Of a DNA stretch of 64,000 nt, positions 26,907-33,775 are shown piece by piece (positions within the stretch are counted from its first letter, which is position 1; every line of letters begins with the position of its first letter). The position numbers were made by a program, and so were the translations under genes. The stretch is taken from positions 558,001-622,000 of the forward strand of contig NZ_FYDJ01000002.1 in assembly GCF_900187425.1 (NCBI RefSeq). Reading direction: 5' to 3'. The notes beneath the pieces were generated by a model. That model was not told the origin of the DNA. It worked only from the letters and a program-made list of their open reading frames with translations, and made no database searches. This stretch comes from Pseudomonas sp. Irchel s3h14 (GTDB lineage Bacteria; Pseudomonadota; Gammaproteobacteria; Pseudomonadales; Pseudomonadaceae).

Positions 26907-28349
26907 TTAGATGCCCAGGCAGAGGTATTTGATTTCCAGGTAATCTTCGATGCCGTACTTGGAGCCTTCACGGCCCAGGCCCGACGCCTTGATGCCGCCG
27001 AACGGCGCGACTTCGTTGGAGATCAACCCGGTGTTGACGCCGACCATGCCGTATTCCAGGGCTTCAGCCACACGGAACACACGACCCAGGTCGCGAGCAT
27101 AGAAGTACGAAGCCAGACCGAACTCGGTGTCGTTGGACATCGCGATCACTTCGGCTTCGTCTTTGAAGCGGAACAGCGGAGCCAATGGACCGAAGGTTTC
27201 TTCCTTGGCCACGGCAGCGTTTTTCGGCACGTTGGTCAGGATGGTCGGCTCGAAGAAGTTGCCTTCCATGACCTTGCCACCTGCCAGAACGGTTGCGCCT
27301 TTGCTGATCGCGTCAGCAATGTGTTCTTGAACCTTGGCCACGGCTTTTTCGTCGATCAGCGGACCCGTGGTGGTGCCTTCTTCCAGACCGTTACCGATCT
27401 TGAGTTTGGCCACGGCCACTTTCAGCTTCTCGGCGAACGCGTCGTAGACCGAATCCTGAATGTACAGACGGTTGGCGCAGACGCAGGTCTGGCCGTTGTT
27501 GCGGTATTTGGAAATGATCGCGCCTTCGACGGCCTTATCCAGGTCCGCGTCGTCGAACACGATGAACGGCGCGTTGCCGCCCAATTCCAGGGACACTTTC
27601 TTGATGTCCTTGGCGCATTCAGCCATCAGCTGACGACCGATTTCGGTCGAGCCAGTGAAGGACAGTTTGCGCACGATCGGGTTGCTGGTCAGCTCGCTGC
27701 CGATGTCGCCGGCGCTGCCGGACACCACGCTGAACACACCGGCAGGAATGCCGGCACGCTGAGCCAGTTCAGCCAAAGCGAATGCGGAAAACGGAGTTTG
27801 CGAAGCAGGCTTGAGCACCATGGTGCAACCGGCGGCCAGAGCCGGGCCGGCTTTACGGGTGATCATCGCGGCCGGGAAGTTCCACGGAGTGATTGCAGCG
27901 GTCACGCCGATTGGCTGCTTGATCACGATCAGGCGCTTGTCTGGCTGGTGGCCCGGAATCACGTCACCGTAGACGCGCTTGGCTTCTTCAGCGAACCACT
28001 CGATAAAGGAAGCGGCGTAAACGATTTCGCCCTTGGCTTCGGCCAATGGCTTGCCTTGTTCGAGGGTCATCAGGCGAGCCAGGTCGTCCTGGTTCTCGAT
28101 GATCAGTTCGAACCAGCGACGCAGCTTGTTCGCACGGTCCTTGGCGGTCAGTGCACGCCAGGCCGGCAGCGCTTTGTCAGCGGCTTCGATTGCACGGCGG
28201 GTTTCGGCAGCGCCCATTTTCGGCACGGTGCCCAGAATTTCGCCCGTTGCCGGGTTGTTGACGTTGATCGTCTGACCATTGTCCGCATCAACCCAAGCGC
28301 CATCGATGAAGGCTTGCTGGCGGAACAACTGGGTGTCTTTAAGCTGCAT
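26907..28349 (-). CDS. gabD: Succinate-semialdehyde dehydrogenase (NADP-type)
   Basis: 480 aa from the ATG complementary to 28347-28349 with AAGGAAA upstream. Aldehyde dehydrogenase motifs: TPWNFPAAMITRK, FTGSTEIGRQL, catalytic Glu in SLELGGNAPFIVF, catalytic Cys in NNGQTCVCANRLY, and EETFGPLAPLFRF. It oxidises succinate semialdehyde to succinate, the second step of GABA use. First gene of gabDT. A dyad about 155 bases upstream may bind a regulator. Confidence 0.94.
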   Translation of the reverse strand: MQLKDTQLFRQQAFIDGAWVDADNGQTINVNNPATGEILGTVPKMGAAETRRAIEAADKALPAWRALTAKDRANKLRRWFELIIENQDDLARLMTLEQGKPLAEAKGEIVYAASFIEWFAEEAKRVYGDVIPGHQPDKRLIVIKQPIGVTAAITPWNFPAAMITRKAGPALAAGCTMVLKPASQTPFSAFALAELAQRAGIPAGVFSVVSGSAGDIGSELTSNPIVRKLSFTGSTEIGRQLMAECAKDIKKVSLELGGNAPFIVFDDADLDKAVEGAIISKYRNNGQTCVCANRLYIQDSVYDAFAEKLKVAVAKLKIGNGLEEGTTTGPLIDEKAVAKVQEHIADAISKGATVLAGGKVMEGNFFEPTILTNVPKNAAVAKEETFGPLAPLFRFKDEAEVIAMSNDTEFGLASYFYARDLGRVFRVAEALEYGMVGVNTGLISNEVAPFGGIKASGLGREGSKYGIEDYLEIKYLCLGI

Positions 28350-28504
28350 GTCGGCTTTCCTTAACAGCACCGCGGCAAGCGCGGAGCGAATTATGATTGT
28401 AGAAAGGCGCCTTATAGGCTGCCGTCAGGGAAATCATTCACCGGGCTGAAGCACATAAATAGCGCACTGATTGAAACTCGTGCGGTTCAGCACCCAGACA
28501 AGAG

Positions 28505-28522
28505 CGTTTGAAATCTCAAACG
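28505..28522. promoter_or_regulatory. Perfect dyad CGTTTGA-N4-TCAAACG upstream of gabD
   Basis: 7-4-7 perfect inverted repeat, 156 bases upstream of the gabD start and 178 upstream of the tRNA. Candidate operator; the regulator is not in the window. The remaining sequence of 28350-28699 shows no gene. Confidence 0.35.
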
Positions 28523-28699
28523 AATCCTAGGATCAAAGGGGGTAAAGGACAATAGCCTGTTCGAAAAAAAGAACGAAAACGCCGCATTTGCCTAATTTTT
28601 CTGATCAACGTAGCAATCGCAGGTTACGCTTTGGAAAAACGCAGGCGATTCAGCAGCATGGACGCCCGCAGTGCATATGAGTATCATGGCGCCCGCATT

Positions 28700-28776
28700 G
28701 CACCAGTAGCTCAGCTGGATAGAGTACTGCCCTCCGAAGGCAGTGGTCGTGGGTTCGAATCCCGCCTGGTGCACCA
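28700..28776 (+). tRNA. tRNA-Arg (anticodon CCG)
   Basis: 77 nt with encoded CCA. Acceptor arm GCACCAG/CTGGTGC; D-arm with AGCTCAGCTGGATAGAGT; anticodon stem CTGCC/GGCAG around loop CTCCGAA, anticodon CCG; T-loop GGTTCGAATCC. It decodes CGG. It is the insertion site of the satellite whose integrase starts at 28944. Confidence 0.96.
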
Positions 28777-28822
28777 TATAGCAGTCTAGACCTGTCTCAG
28801 ACAGTCTACGAAACACCCCAAG

Positions 28823-28850
28823 AAGCCCGCCCTGTGCGGGCTTTCTTGTT
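28823..28850 (+). terminator. Rho-independent terminator after tRNA-Arg
   Basis: AAGCCCGC-CCTGT-GCGGGCTT followed by TCTTGTTT. It ends the tRNA transcript before the integrase. Confidence 0.85.
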
Positions 28851-28888
28851 TCTGGCTATCCATCCCTGTCTACCCCTATAACTTCACG

Positions 28889-28910
28889 CCGTGTATGCCC
28901 ACGTGTATGC
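28889..28910. repeat. Left copy of the 22-bp element-end repeat
   Basis: 22 bp containing two direct GTGTATGC units 12 bp apart, identical to 45533-45554. An inverted GCATACAC lies at 28933, next to the integrase start. It is either the attachment core or, more likely, the arm-type binding site of the integrase. Confidence 0.8.
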
Positions 28911-28943
28911 TTTGAGATTCATTGAACTGGAGGCATACACGCA

Positions 28944-30179
28944 GTGAAGCGTACTGAAATCAAACGCCGCCCACTGGCCGACACTACTCTCGCAGGATTG
29001 GAGCCGGAGAATGCGACGTACCGGGAGCAAGACGGCAACGGCTTGTATTTTCGGGTGAAGGCAAATGGGCAGAAGTCGTGGGAGTTGCGCTACAAAAAAC
29101 CAGACGGGAAATGGTCCTGGCTGGGCCTAGGCGGTTACCCCGAAATCAGTGGTTCGCTAGCCAGGCAGAAGGCGGCGCAACTGCGGGATGACGCATCGAC
29201 TGGTAAAAATCCTTTAGTCAGTAAGCAGGCTCGTAAGATTGCTGACCGGGTGGCTGCCAACAACACTTTCGAAGCATTAGGCCGCGAATGGTTTGAGGCT
29301 AGGCGCTCAAGCTGGGAAGCCGGCACGTCCCGTCGAGTCCTTGGAGCCCTGGAGCTTCACGTATTCCCCGTTTTCGGCAAACGCATCTACACAGAAATAC
29401 TGCCCCTTGAATGGATGGAGTTTCTGCGCGGCATGGAGCAGAAAGGGATCATTGAGCAAATGGGCAGAGTTCGGGCCTTCTGCAAAGAGATCTATGACTT
29501 GGCACGCGTGACAGGTCGAGCGATCCACAACCCCCTTGAAGGCCTCAATAAATTTCTACAGACGCGCAGTGCTGAAAATTATGCACACGTATCAATAGAA
29601 GAGTTGCCTGCATTACTTCGCGCCATCAACTCTTACCCTCACGCGAAGGACGTCCGTCTAGGTCTCCGATTGCTGGCCTTATTAGCGGCACGCCCGAGCG
29701 AGATTCGAGAAGCACGCTGGTCAGAGATCGATCTCAACAAAAAGCTATGGACGATCCCAGCCGAGCGAATGAAGCGTCGGCGCGAGCATGTAGTGCCTCT
29801 ATCTCGGCAGGCCATTGAAGCGATAACGGAGCTGCGCACGCTAACAGGGGCATACCCCCTTCTCTTCCCTGGAAGAAAAGATCGAACCATCCCCCGTAGC
29901 AATACCGTCTTTCTGATGGCGCTGCGCAGACTGGGATACGCGGGCCGGCAAACTGGCCATGGCTTCCGCCATATCGCGAGCACGATCCTTAATGAACAAG
30001 GCTTTGATGAGAACCACATTGAGGCCCAGCTTTCTCATGTCAAAGAAGGAATTGCAGGGGTGTACAACAAGGCGGTGTACCTGCCTCAGCGCAAAGTCAT
30101 GATGCAGTGGTACGCAGATCATCTTGATGAGCTAGTAGTTGGCAATGTCGTGCAAGGCCAATTTGGAAAGGTGATATGA
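28944..30179 (+). CDS. int: Tyrosine recombinase integrase (P4/DUF4102 type)
   Basis: 411 aa from GTG 28944. The N-terminal DUF4102-type region (about 10-95, GNGLYFRVKANGQKSWELRY, WLGLGGYPEISGSLARQKA) and core-binding region are followed by the catalytic domain: Arg in AARPSEIREARW, HGFRHIAS (H-x-x-R), HVKEG, and nucleophile Tyr in IAGVYNKAVYLPQR. It catalyses site-specific insertion and excision at tRNA-Arg 168 bases upstream. All catalytic residues are present, so it is probably functional. Confidence 0.95.
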   Translation: MKRTEIKRRPLADTTLAGLEPENATYREQDGNGLYFRVKANGQKSWELRYKKPDGKWSWLGLGGYPEISGSLARQKAAQLRDDASTGKNPLVSKQARKIADRVAANNTFEALGREWFEARRSSWEAGTSRRVLGALELHVFPVFGKRIYTEILPLEWMEFLRGMEQKGIIEQMGRVRAFCKEIYDLARVTGRAIHNPLEGLNKFLQTRSAENYAHVSIEELPALLRAINSYPHAKDVRLGLRLLALLAARPSEIREARWSEIDLNKKLWTIPAERMKRRREHVVPLSRQAIEAITELRTLTGAYPLLFPGRKDRTIPRSNTVFLMALRRLGYAGRQTGHGFRHIASTILNEQGFDENHIEAQLSHVKEGIAGVYNKAVYLPQRKVMMQWYADHLDELVVGNVVQGQFGKVI

Positions 30180-30209
30180 AACTCCTTATCCACTCCCCCC
30201 CAAAAAACG

Positions 30210-30313
30210 GTGTTACGCGTGTTACAGGTGTTACGCCAATCTGTAACTTATTGAATATAAAGGGCTTAGCTCACGTTACACGAAGAAATGCTCAACGCTA
30301 CACGACGTGTTAC
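30210..30313. repeat. Left iteron cluster (GTGTTAC repeats), candidate replication or control site
   Basis: Three tandem 9-bp units GTGTTACGC, GTGTTACAG, GTGTTACGC starting at 30219, 30228 and, for the first, 30210 (exact 9-bp steps), plus GTGTTAC at 30307 and looser copies (TGTAAC 30242, GTTACA 30274, GTGTAAC 30325). The whole 30180-30422 gap has no gene. The same motif in inverse orientation is repeated at 44420-44542. Confidence 0.7.
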
Positions 30314-30422
30314 GCGGTCGAATCGTGTAACAACACTGGCCCAGCCACCTCACTGTTGGTCGAGGAGAACCGTGTCGTGAAACGCTGCATCCATGACGCC
30401 AAGCGGGGCCTAGGGGCGGTGA

Positions 30423-31343
30423 ATGGACGATGAGAATATGCCGATTGGCCGCCTGGAGATTGCTGGCTTCGATGTCAGTAATTTGCTGTGGGAACAAGAC
30501 GACATCGAACAGGCCGTGCGTGAGTTAGCGTTATATTCGCCGTTTCGAGATCATTTCAAAGAAGCGCTGGAGCTGGCCAATTACGCCACCTCATTCTGGC
30601 TTGAGGATGGCCGCTATCCTGATCGAGCAGGGTCGGTGGTCGCTACGGTGTTTCGACTCCGCGACGAGATCGAGGACGATGCCTGCTGCGCTGATGCAGG
30701 TTCATTACCGAGTGTCATTCGACAGACCCTTAGCATTGACCGCGATGATGCGGACTCGCAGCTCGTGGCGACTTACGCGCTGGTGCAGAGCATTCAAGCT
30801 GTTCAGGTTCTCGCCAATTGGCTCTTTGAAACCGAACTCTACGTCTTCGACCTGGACGCAGACCTCATAGCCCAAATGCAAGCGACAGATCCCAAGAAAT
30901 ATTCCGCACTTGCCGAAAAGGAGCGACTTAAGGATCCAGCCGGGGAAATTGACGCTCGTGAATCCTTCCGCGCATTTATGGGCGATGCCGACAAGGCGCT
31001 CATGCTAGCGAGTCTCTACAGACAAGTTGAGGACACCGACGTATCGAAGGGTAATTTCAAAGTGGCTAATTTTCTAAGTGAGGCGCTGAGTAAAGCGTTT
31101 TCCGCCAAGGCCTCGCAAAGAGGCGCGGCTGCGGGCAAGGCCAACAGAAAGCCGGAGTCGGTAAAGCAGCAGGATGCCGCGAAGCTTTTCGAGCGCATTC
31201 GCAGTGCGGCTGACCGTCACATTTTGGCCAATCCTACTATTTCAGAGCTAGACCTGAAAAAAGCCTTGGTGAAAAAAGAACGCATAGCGTCTGAGCCTAC
31301 CGTTAAAAAATACCTCATCATGGGTGGATACCTACCTCGATAA
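30423..31343 (+). CDS. Uncharacterised satellite protein, 306 aa
   Basis: Starts MDDENMPIGRLEIAGFDVSN (ATG 30423, no strong ribosome-binding site). Largely helical by composition. The middle part (LVQSIQAVQVLANWLFETEL) is amphipathic. After a basic linker (KASQRGAAAGKANRKPES) comes a C-terminal segment, LDLKKALVKKERIASEPTVK, that could be a small winged helix. First gene after the left iteron cluster, ended by its own terminator. Position suggests a replication or regulatory accessory; no family is recognised. Confidence 0.7.
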   Translation: MDDENMPIGRLEIAGFDVSNLLWEQDDIEQAVRELALYSPFRDHFKEALELANYATSFWLEDGRYPDRAGSVVATVFRLRDEIEDDACCADAGSLPSVIRQTLSIDRDDADSQLVATYALVQSIQAVQVLANWLFETELYVFDLDADLIAQMQATDPKKYSALAEKERLKDPAGEIDARESFRAFMGDADKALMLASLYRQVEDTDVSKGNFKVANFLSEALSKAFSAKASQRGAAAGKANRKPESVKQQDAAKLFERIRSAADRHILANPTISELDLKKALVKKERIASEPTVKKYLIMGGYLPR

Positions 31344-31352
31344 ATTTCAATC

Positions 31353-31378
31353 AAAAGCAAACCGTGTTTGCTTTTTTT
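31353..31378 (+). terminator. Rho-independent terminator
   Basis: AAAAGCAAAC-CGT-GTTTGCTTTT followed by TTT, 10 bases after the 306-aa gene. Confidence 0.9.
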
Positions 31379-31390
31379 CCCCTCTCTAGT

Positions 31391-31420
31391 CTGTGCCTGT
31401 CTCTCACCATATAGGCACAG
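31391..31420. promoter_or_regulatory. Inverted repeat CTGTGCCT-N14-AGGCACAG before alpA-like gene
   Basis: Perfect 8-bp arms ending 2 bases before the start codon at 31423. It is either an operator or an RNA hairpin masking translation start. It replaces an obvious ribosome-binding site. Confidence 0.5.
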
Positions 31421-31422
31421 CT

Positions 31423-31740
31423 ATGAACTCCCCTCTCCAAGAAGTAAACAGCAATACCACGATGGCAGAGCTTTCTCGTAAGGCTCCTGCAAGTCCTTAC
31501 ACGTTGCTTGAGCTATTTGATGCCGCCTCCACGCTGATTCGCGTGAAACAGGTCATGGCAATCACTGGTATTGGTCGTGCTACCGTTTACAAACTGATGA
31601 ACCAGCCTGAGAGCGGTTTTCCACAAGCCGTAAAACTCACCAATAGCACGGCACGCGGCGCGCCTGTAGCGTGGGTTCTGTCCGAAGTCCAAGCATGGGC
31701 ACGCAGCCGCATTGAGGCCCGTGACCAGGTGGCCGCATGA
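31423..31740 (+). CDS. AlpA-family regulatory protein (excisionase-like HTH)
   Basis: 105 aa from ATG 31423. The AlpA/MerR-type helix-turn-helix is in the second half: LIRVKQVMAITGIGRATVYK, then LMNQPESGFPQAVKL and VAWVLSEVQAWARSRIEAR. In P4-like elements AlpA controls integrase/excision and early transcription. It overlaps the next gene by 4 bases (ATGA), beginning a run of coupled genes. It is preceded by a perfect inverted repeat that it might bind itself. Confidence 0.85.
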   Translation: MNSPLQEVNSNTTMAELSRKAPASPYTLLELFDAASTLIRVKQVMAITGIGRATVYKLMNQPESGFPQAVKLTNSTARGAPVAWVLSEVQAWARSRIEARDQVAA

Positions 31741-32345
31741 AGCGCAATTACAACCCTTTTAAGGGGCCGTTTCTCGACTCCTACAGCATCGGATTTCGCC
31801 TCTATCAAGCGGGAGCAATCAACTGGCGCCACCGCACCATCGCCGGTGTGAGCTGGAACGGCGAAGAGCAGGAAGCATTCTTTTTCAACCCGGATGGCCT
31901 CGTTCTCCCACTCAAAGCCAATCCTTGGGAACTGCCCGAACTGATCCGCAAAAACGCGATGCGCAGAGAATTTTCGAGCGTCCACGGCACCGGTTATTTC
32001 GCAATGAGTGACAGCCGCCTCGCCTCACTGAAAACGCGAGGTATGACCGACTGGGTCACCTACTGGCTGGTGGATCAGTCGGCGGGGTACGCGAACGATC
32101 TGGCGGTCTGGCAACGCATCACGGATGAGGATCTCGCCGTGGAGAAAACCGCCACCGAGCGCCTTCACCACGACATGCGCTTGACCTCGGATCTGTCCCG
32201 CTATGTGGAGGAATGCCTGGCACAGCAGCGCGATCTGCTCGCGGTAGAACACCGCCGACGGTGCGTCGAGGACAGCAAAATCTTGGCTTGGCTCAAAGGC
32301 GAAACACCGCCCCCCCTGTTCACCAACATGCAGGAGGCGGCATGA
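31737..32345 (+). CDS. Uncharacterised satellite protein, 202 aa
   Basis: Overlaps the AlpA-like gene and the next gene by 4 bases each. No family is recognised. The first half is rich in aromatic residues (FRLYQAGAINWRHRTIAGVS, WELPELIRKN). The second half is helical and charged (DLSRYVEECLAQQRDLLAVE, HRRRCVEDSKILAWL). No signal peptide or membrane segment. Coding is supported by the coupled overlaps. Confidence 0.75.
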   Translation: MKRNYNPFKGPFLDSYSIGFRLYQAGAINWRHRTIAGVSWNGEEQEAFFFNPDGLVLPLKANPWELPELIRKNAMRREFSSVHGTGYFAMSDSRLASLKTRGMTDWVTYWLVDQSAGYANDLAVWQRITDEDLAVEKTATERLHHDMRLTSDLSRYVEECLAQQRDLLAVEHRRRCVEDSKILAWLKGETPPPLFTNMQEAA

Positions 32346-32683
32346 CTCCGACCTTTCTTCCCCACCAAGCATTGGATCTTGTCGGTGTACTTGAAGCGTC
32401 TCTGCCTTCTACCGCAGAGATCAAAGGTCGCCAGCGCTTGCTGACCCTCCGCGATCAAGCGATCTCGGCCGGCGCTCAGGTGCTAATTGTGCTGTGGCAT
32501 GACCTGGAGTGGACGTTGTTAGCGATTCAGCTACCCGCAGACGTGGTGATCAGCGACGCGCGCGAGCTGATTCCCAACCTCCTGCGCAATCCCGAAGCGC
32601 TACAGCAGATGCGGCAACGCGCCGGCCAAGGCAACCACTTGCAGTGGCTCACCCTCGCCCGTCCCATCACTACCCAGCACTAA
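32342..32683 (+). CDS. Uncharacterised satellite protein, 113 aa
   Basis: ATG 32342 overlaps the preceding stop by 4 bases; an earlier in-frame start is inside that gene and has no support. Sequence MTPTFLPHQALDLVGVLEAS onward with a central hydrophobic strand (AQVLIVLWHDLEWTLLAIQL) and an alpha-helical tail. Cytoplasmic. Last gene before the antisense-RNA control region, followed by a hairpin (AACGCC at 32688 pairing with GGCGTT at 32711). Confidence 0.72.
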   Translation: MTPTFLPHQALDLVGVLEASLPSTAEIKGRQRLLTLRDQAISAGAQVLIVLWHDLEWTLLAIQLPADVVISDARELIPNLLRNPEALQQMRQRAGQGNHLQWLTLARPITTQH

Positions 32684-32839
32684 CGAAAACGCCCCCGGGA
32701 GCGATCCGGAGGCGTTGAGGTAAATCTACATGCCCACACAATTTATGCCGCATCGGAAAAATGCGCAAGATCTCTACACGGTTGCACTTTTGAAATCGGG
32801 ACGTTACTCTCTGGCCGTCGCTGCAAATTCAGCGATTGG

Positions 32840-32864
32840 GCTTGGCGGCCCAAACAGTACAAGG
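32840..32864 (+). promoter_or_regulatory. Upstream antisense target (seqA-like)
   Basis: GCTTGGCGGC (32840-32849) and CAGTACAAGG (32855-32864). Both strings recur at 33010 and 33037 in front of the next gene, and both are complementary to unpaired segments of the RNA at 32925-33005. Confidence 0.6.
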
Positions 32865-32871
32865 CGCAACA

Positions 32872-32903
32872 GCGCCCCCATTACGATTGCAGGCGCTTTT
32901 TTT
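32872..32903 (+). terminator. Terminator inside the control region
   Basis: GCGCC pairs with GGCGC and is followed by seven T. It lies just after the upstream antisense target, so pairing there could favour early termination, as in P4 immunity. Confidence 0.65.
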
Positions 32904-32924
32904 GTGCCCGCACTCCTGTGTTAT

Positions 32925-33005
32925 GGCGGGTTGCGTAGGAGCACCCTCGGGTGCGCCGGTCTCCTTGTACGCCGGTCCGCCAATCCTGCGCAATCCGTCA
33001 CCCAT
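32925..33005 (+). ncRNA. C4/CI-type antisense RNA of the satellite
   Basis: Outer stem GGGTTGCGTAGGA (32928-32940) pairs with TCCTGCGCAATCC (32984-32996). It encloses hairpin GCACCC/GGGTGC (32941-32954) and a CCGG-CCGG hairpin whose loop holds CTCCTTGTAC (32961-32970). That loop is the exact complement of GTACAAGGAG at 33039-33048, the ribosome-binding site of the next gene. CCGCCAA (32977-32983) complements TTGGCGG, and CCGTCACC complements GGTGACGG, both near 33012-33030. This is the layout of phage P1 C4 and P4 CI immunity RNAs. Confidence 0.8.
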
Positions 33006-33009
33006 ATCT

Positions 33010-33048
33010 GCTTGGCGGCAGACGGTGACGGTTCCTCAGTACAAGGAG
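33010..33048 (+). promoter_or_regulatory. Downstream antisense target with the ribosome-binding site
   Basis: Holds GCTTGGCGGC, GGTGACGG and CAGTACAAGGAG. The last is the Shine-Dalgarno of the gene at 33055. Binding of the antisense RNA would hide it and uncouple the downstream replication genes. Confidence 0.7.
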
Positions 33049-33054
33049 CCTCAC

Positions 33055-33216
33055 ATGCAACACGCCCTCAATCCGTCCAAAAATCGCGCCGCTGCCCATC
33101 GGGCAATGGCTCTCGCCGCTTTACACGCCAACTCCAGCCTCGCTACACGCCTCACTCGATACAACGCTCACATGGCCAAAGCCCGCGCGCTCGAAACCGC
33201 AGGCGGTGCCCAATGA
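33055..33216 (+). CDS. Small satellite protein, 53 aa, translational switch gene
   Basis: ATG 33055 preceded by AAGGAG. Encodes MQHALNPSKNRAAAHRAMAL onward: a basic, Ala-rich helical peptide with two similar stretches (ALHANSSLATRLTRYNAHMA). It overlaps the next gene by 4 bases. Its ribosome-binding site is the target of the antisense RNA just upstream, so its translation probably gates the coupled genes up to the primase. No known family; position corresponds to kil/icd-type genes in P4 and P1. Confidence 0.7.
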   Translation: MQHALNPSKNRAAAHRAMALAALHANSSLATRLTRYNAHMAKARALETAGGAQ

Positions 33217-33494
33217 ACCAAGCCCTAAGCTTCTCCCTGCCCGAGGATCTGCTTTGCGTCCACAAAGGCGCCGAAGCCGGTGTGCCGATTGACGCCATCA
33301 CCTGTGCCGTGGATCGAGCCAACTCCGTGCTCTTGCTTCTTGAGGATCAGTTCGAGTGCGACGGCCCACGTCTGGCCAACCATGTCATCGCGGCGGCGCT
33401 GTGGGATGTTCGAGGGACGTTGGGTCTGATCCGCACCCTCGCCGTGCACGCCGACAACTCCACTCGGTCACCCATGAGTGGAGGCGCCCAATGA
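33213..33494 (+). CDS. Uncharacterised satellite protein, 93 aa
   Basis: ATG 33213 within the overlap with the preceding stop. A much longer in-frame reading back to 32730 is rejected because it crosses the antisense RNA. Sequence MNQALSFSLPEDLLCVHKGA onward; helices DAITCAVDRANSVLLLLEDQ and RLANHVIAAALWDVRGTLGL. It resembles in style the small DUF3077-like proteins that follow. Cytoplasmic. Overlaps the next gene by 4 bases. Confidence 0.72.
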   Translation: MNQALSFSLPEDLLCVHKGAEAGVPIDAITCAVDRANSVLLLLEDQFECDGPRLANHVIAAALWDVRGTLGLIRTLAVHADNSTRSPMSGGAQ

Positions 33495-33775
33495 ACCCTT
33501 CCATTGCGATCAATACCGTGGGGGGAGCCACCTTTGCCAAGTGCAACGCTCAGAATCAGCCACTGTTCCGTATCAATGCCGGCATATCGTGCGAGGAAGC
33601 GCTCGAACAAGCTTCTCTACTCATGGATTGTGTAAACAAGCTCACTTTCTTGAGCGGCATGGAGAATGACAACGACGCGATGGTCTGGGCTTCGCATTAT
33701 TTGAGCGAGATGGCCAAAGCCATCATTGATGACGTTACCAGCGGGTTGCAATTGGCCCAAGGCGGTGGCGTATGA
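33491..33775 (+). CDS. DUF3077-like small protein
   Basis: 94 aa, ATG 33491. The core LFRINAGISCEEALEQASLL followed by MDCVNKLTFLS matches the DUF3077 pattern found in many Pseudomonas. Function unknown. It overlaps both neighbours by 4 bases, the last link before the primase-helicase gene. Confidence 0.78.
   Translation: MNPSIAINTVGGATFAKCNAQNQPLFRINAGISCEEALEQASLLMDCVNKLTFLSGMENDNDAMVWASHYLSEMAKAIIDDVTSGLQLAQGGGV

Noticed and set aside
25156..28364. Long plus-strand open frames (572 and 499 aa) opposite gabT and gabD
   Set aside because: Mirror frames of highly expressed GC-rich genes with no ribosome-binding site or recognisable domain. gabT and gabD on the other strand are unmistakable.
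32730..33212. Long in-frame extension of the 93-aa gene back to 32730
   Set aside because: It would cross the terminator, the antisense RNA and the ribosome-binding site of the 53-aa gene. The ATG at 33213 in the 4-base overlap explains the coding part.
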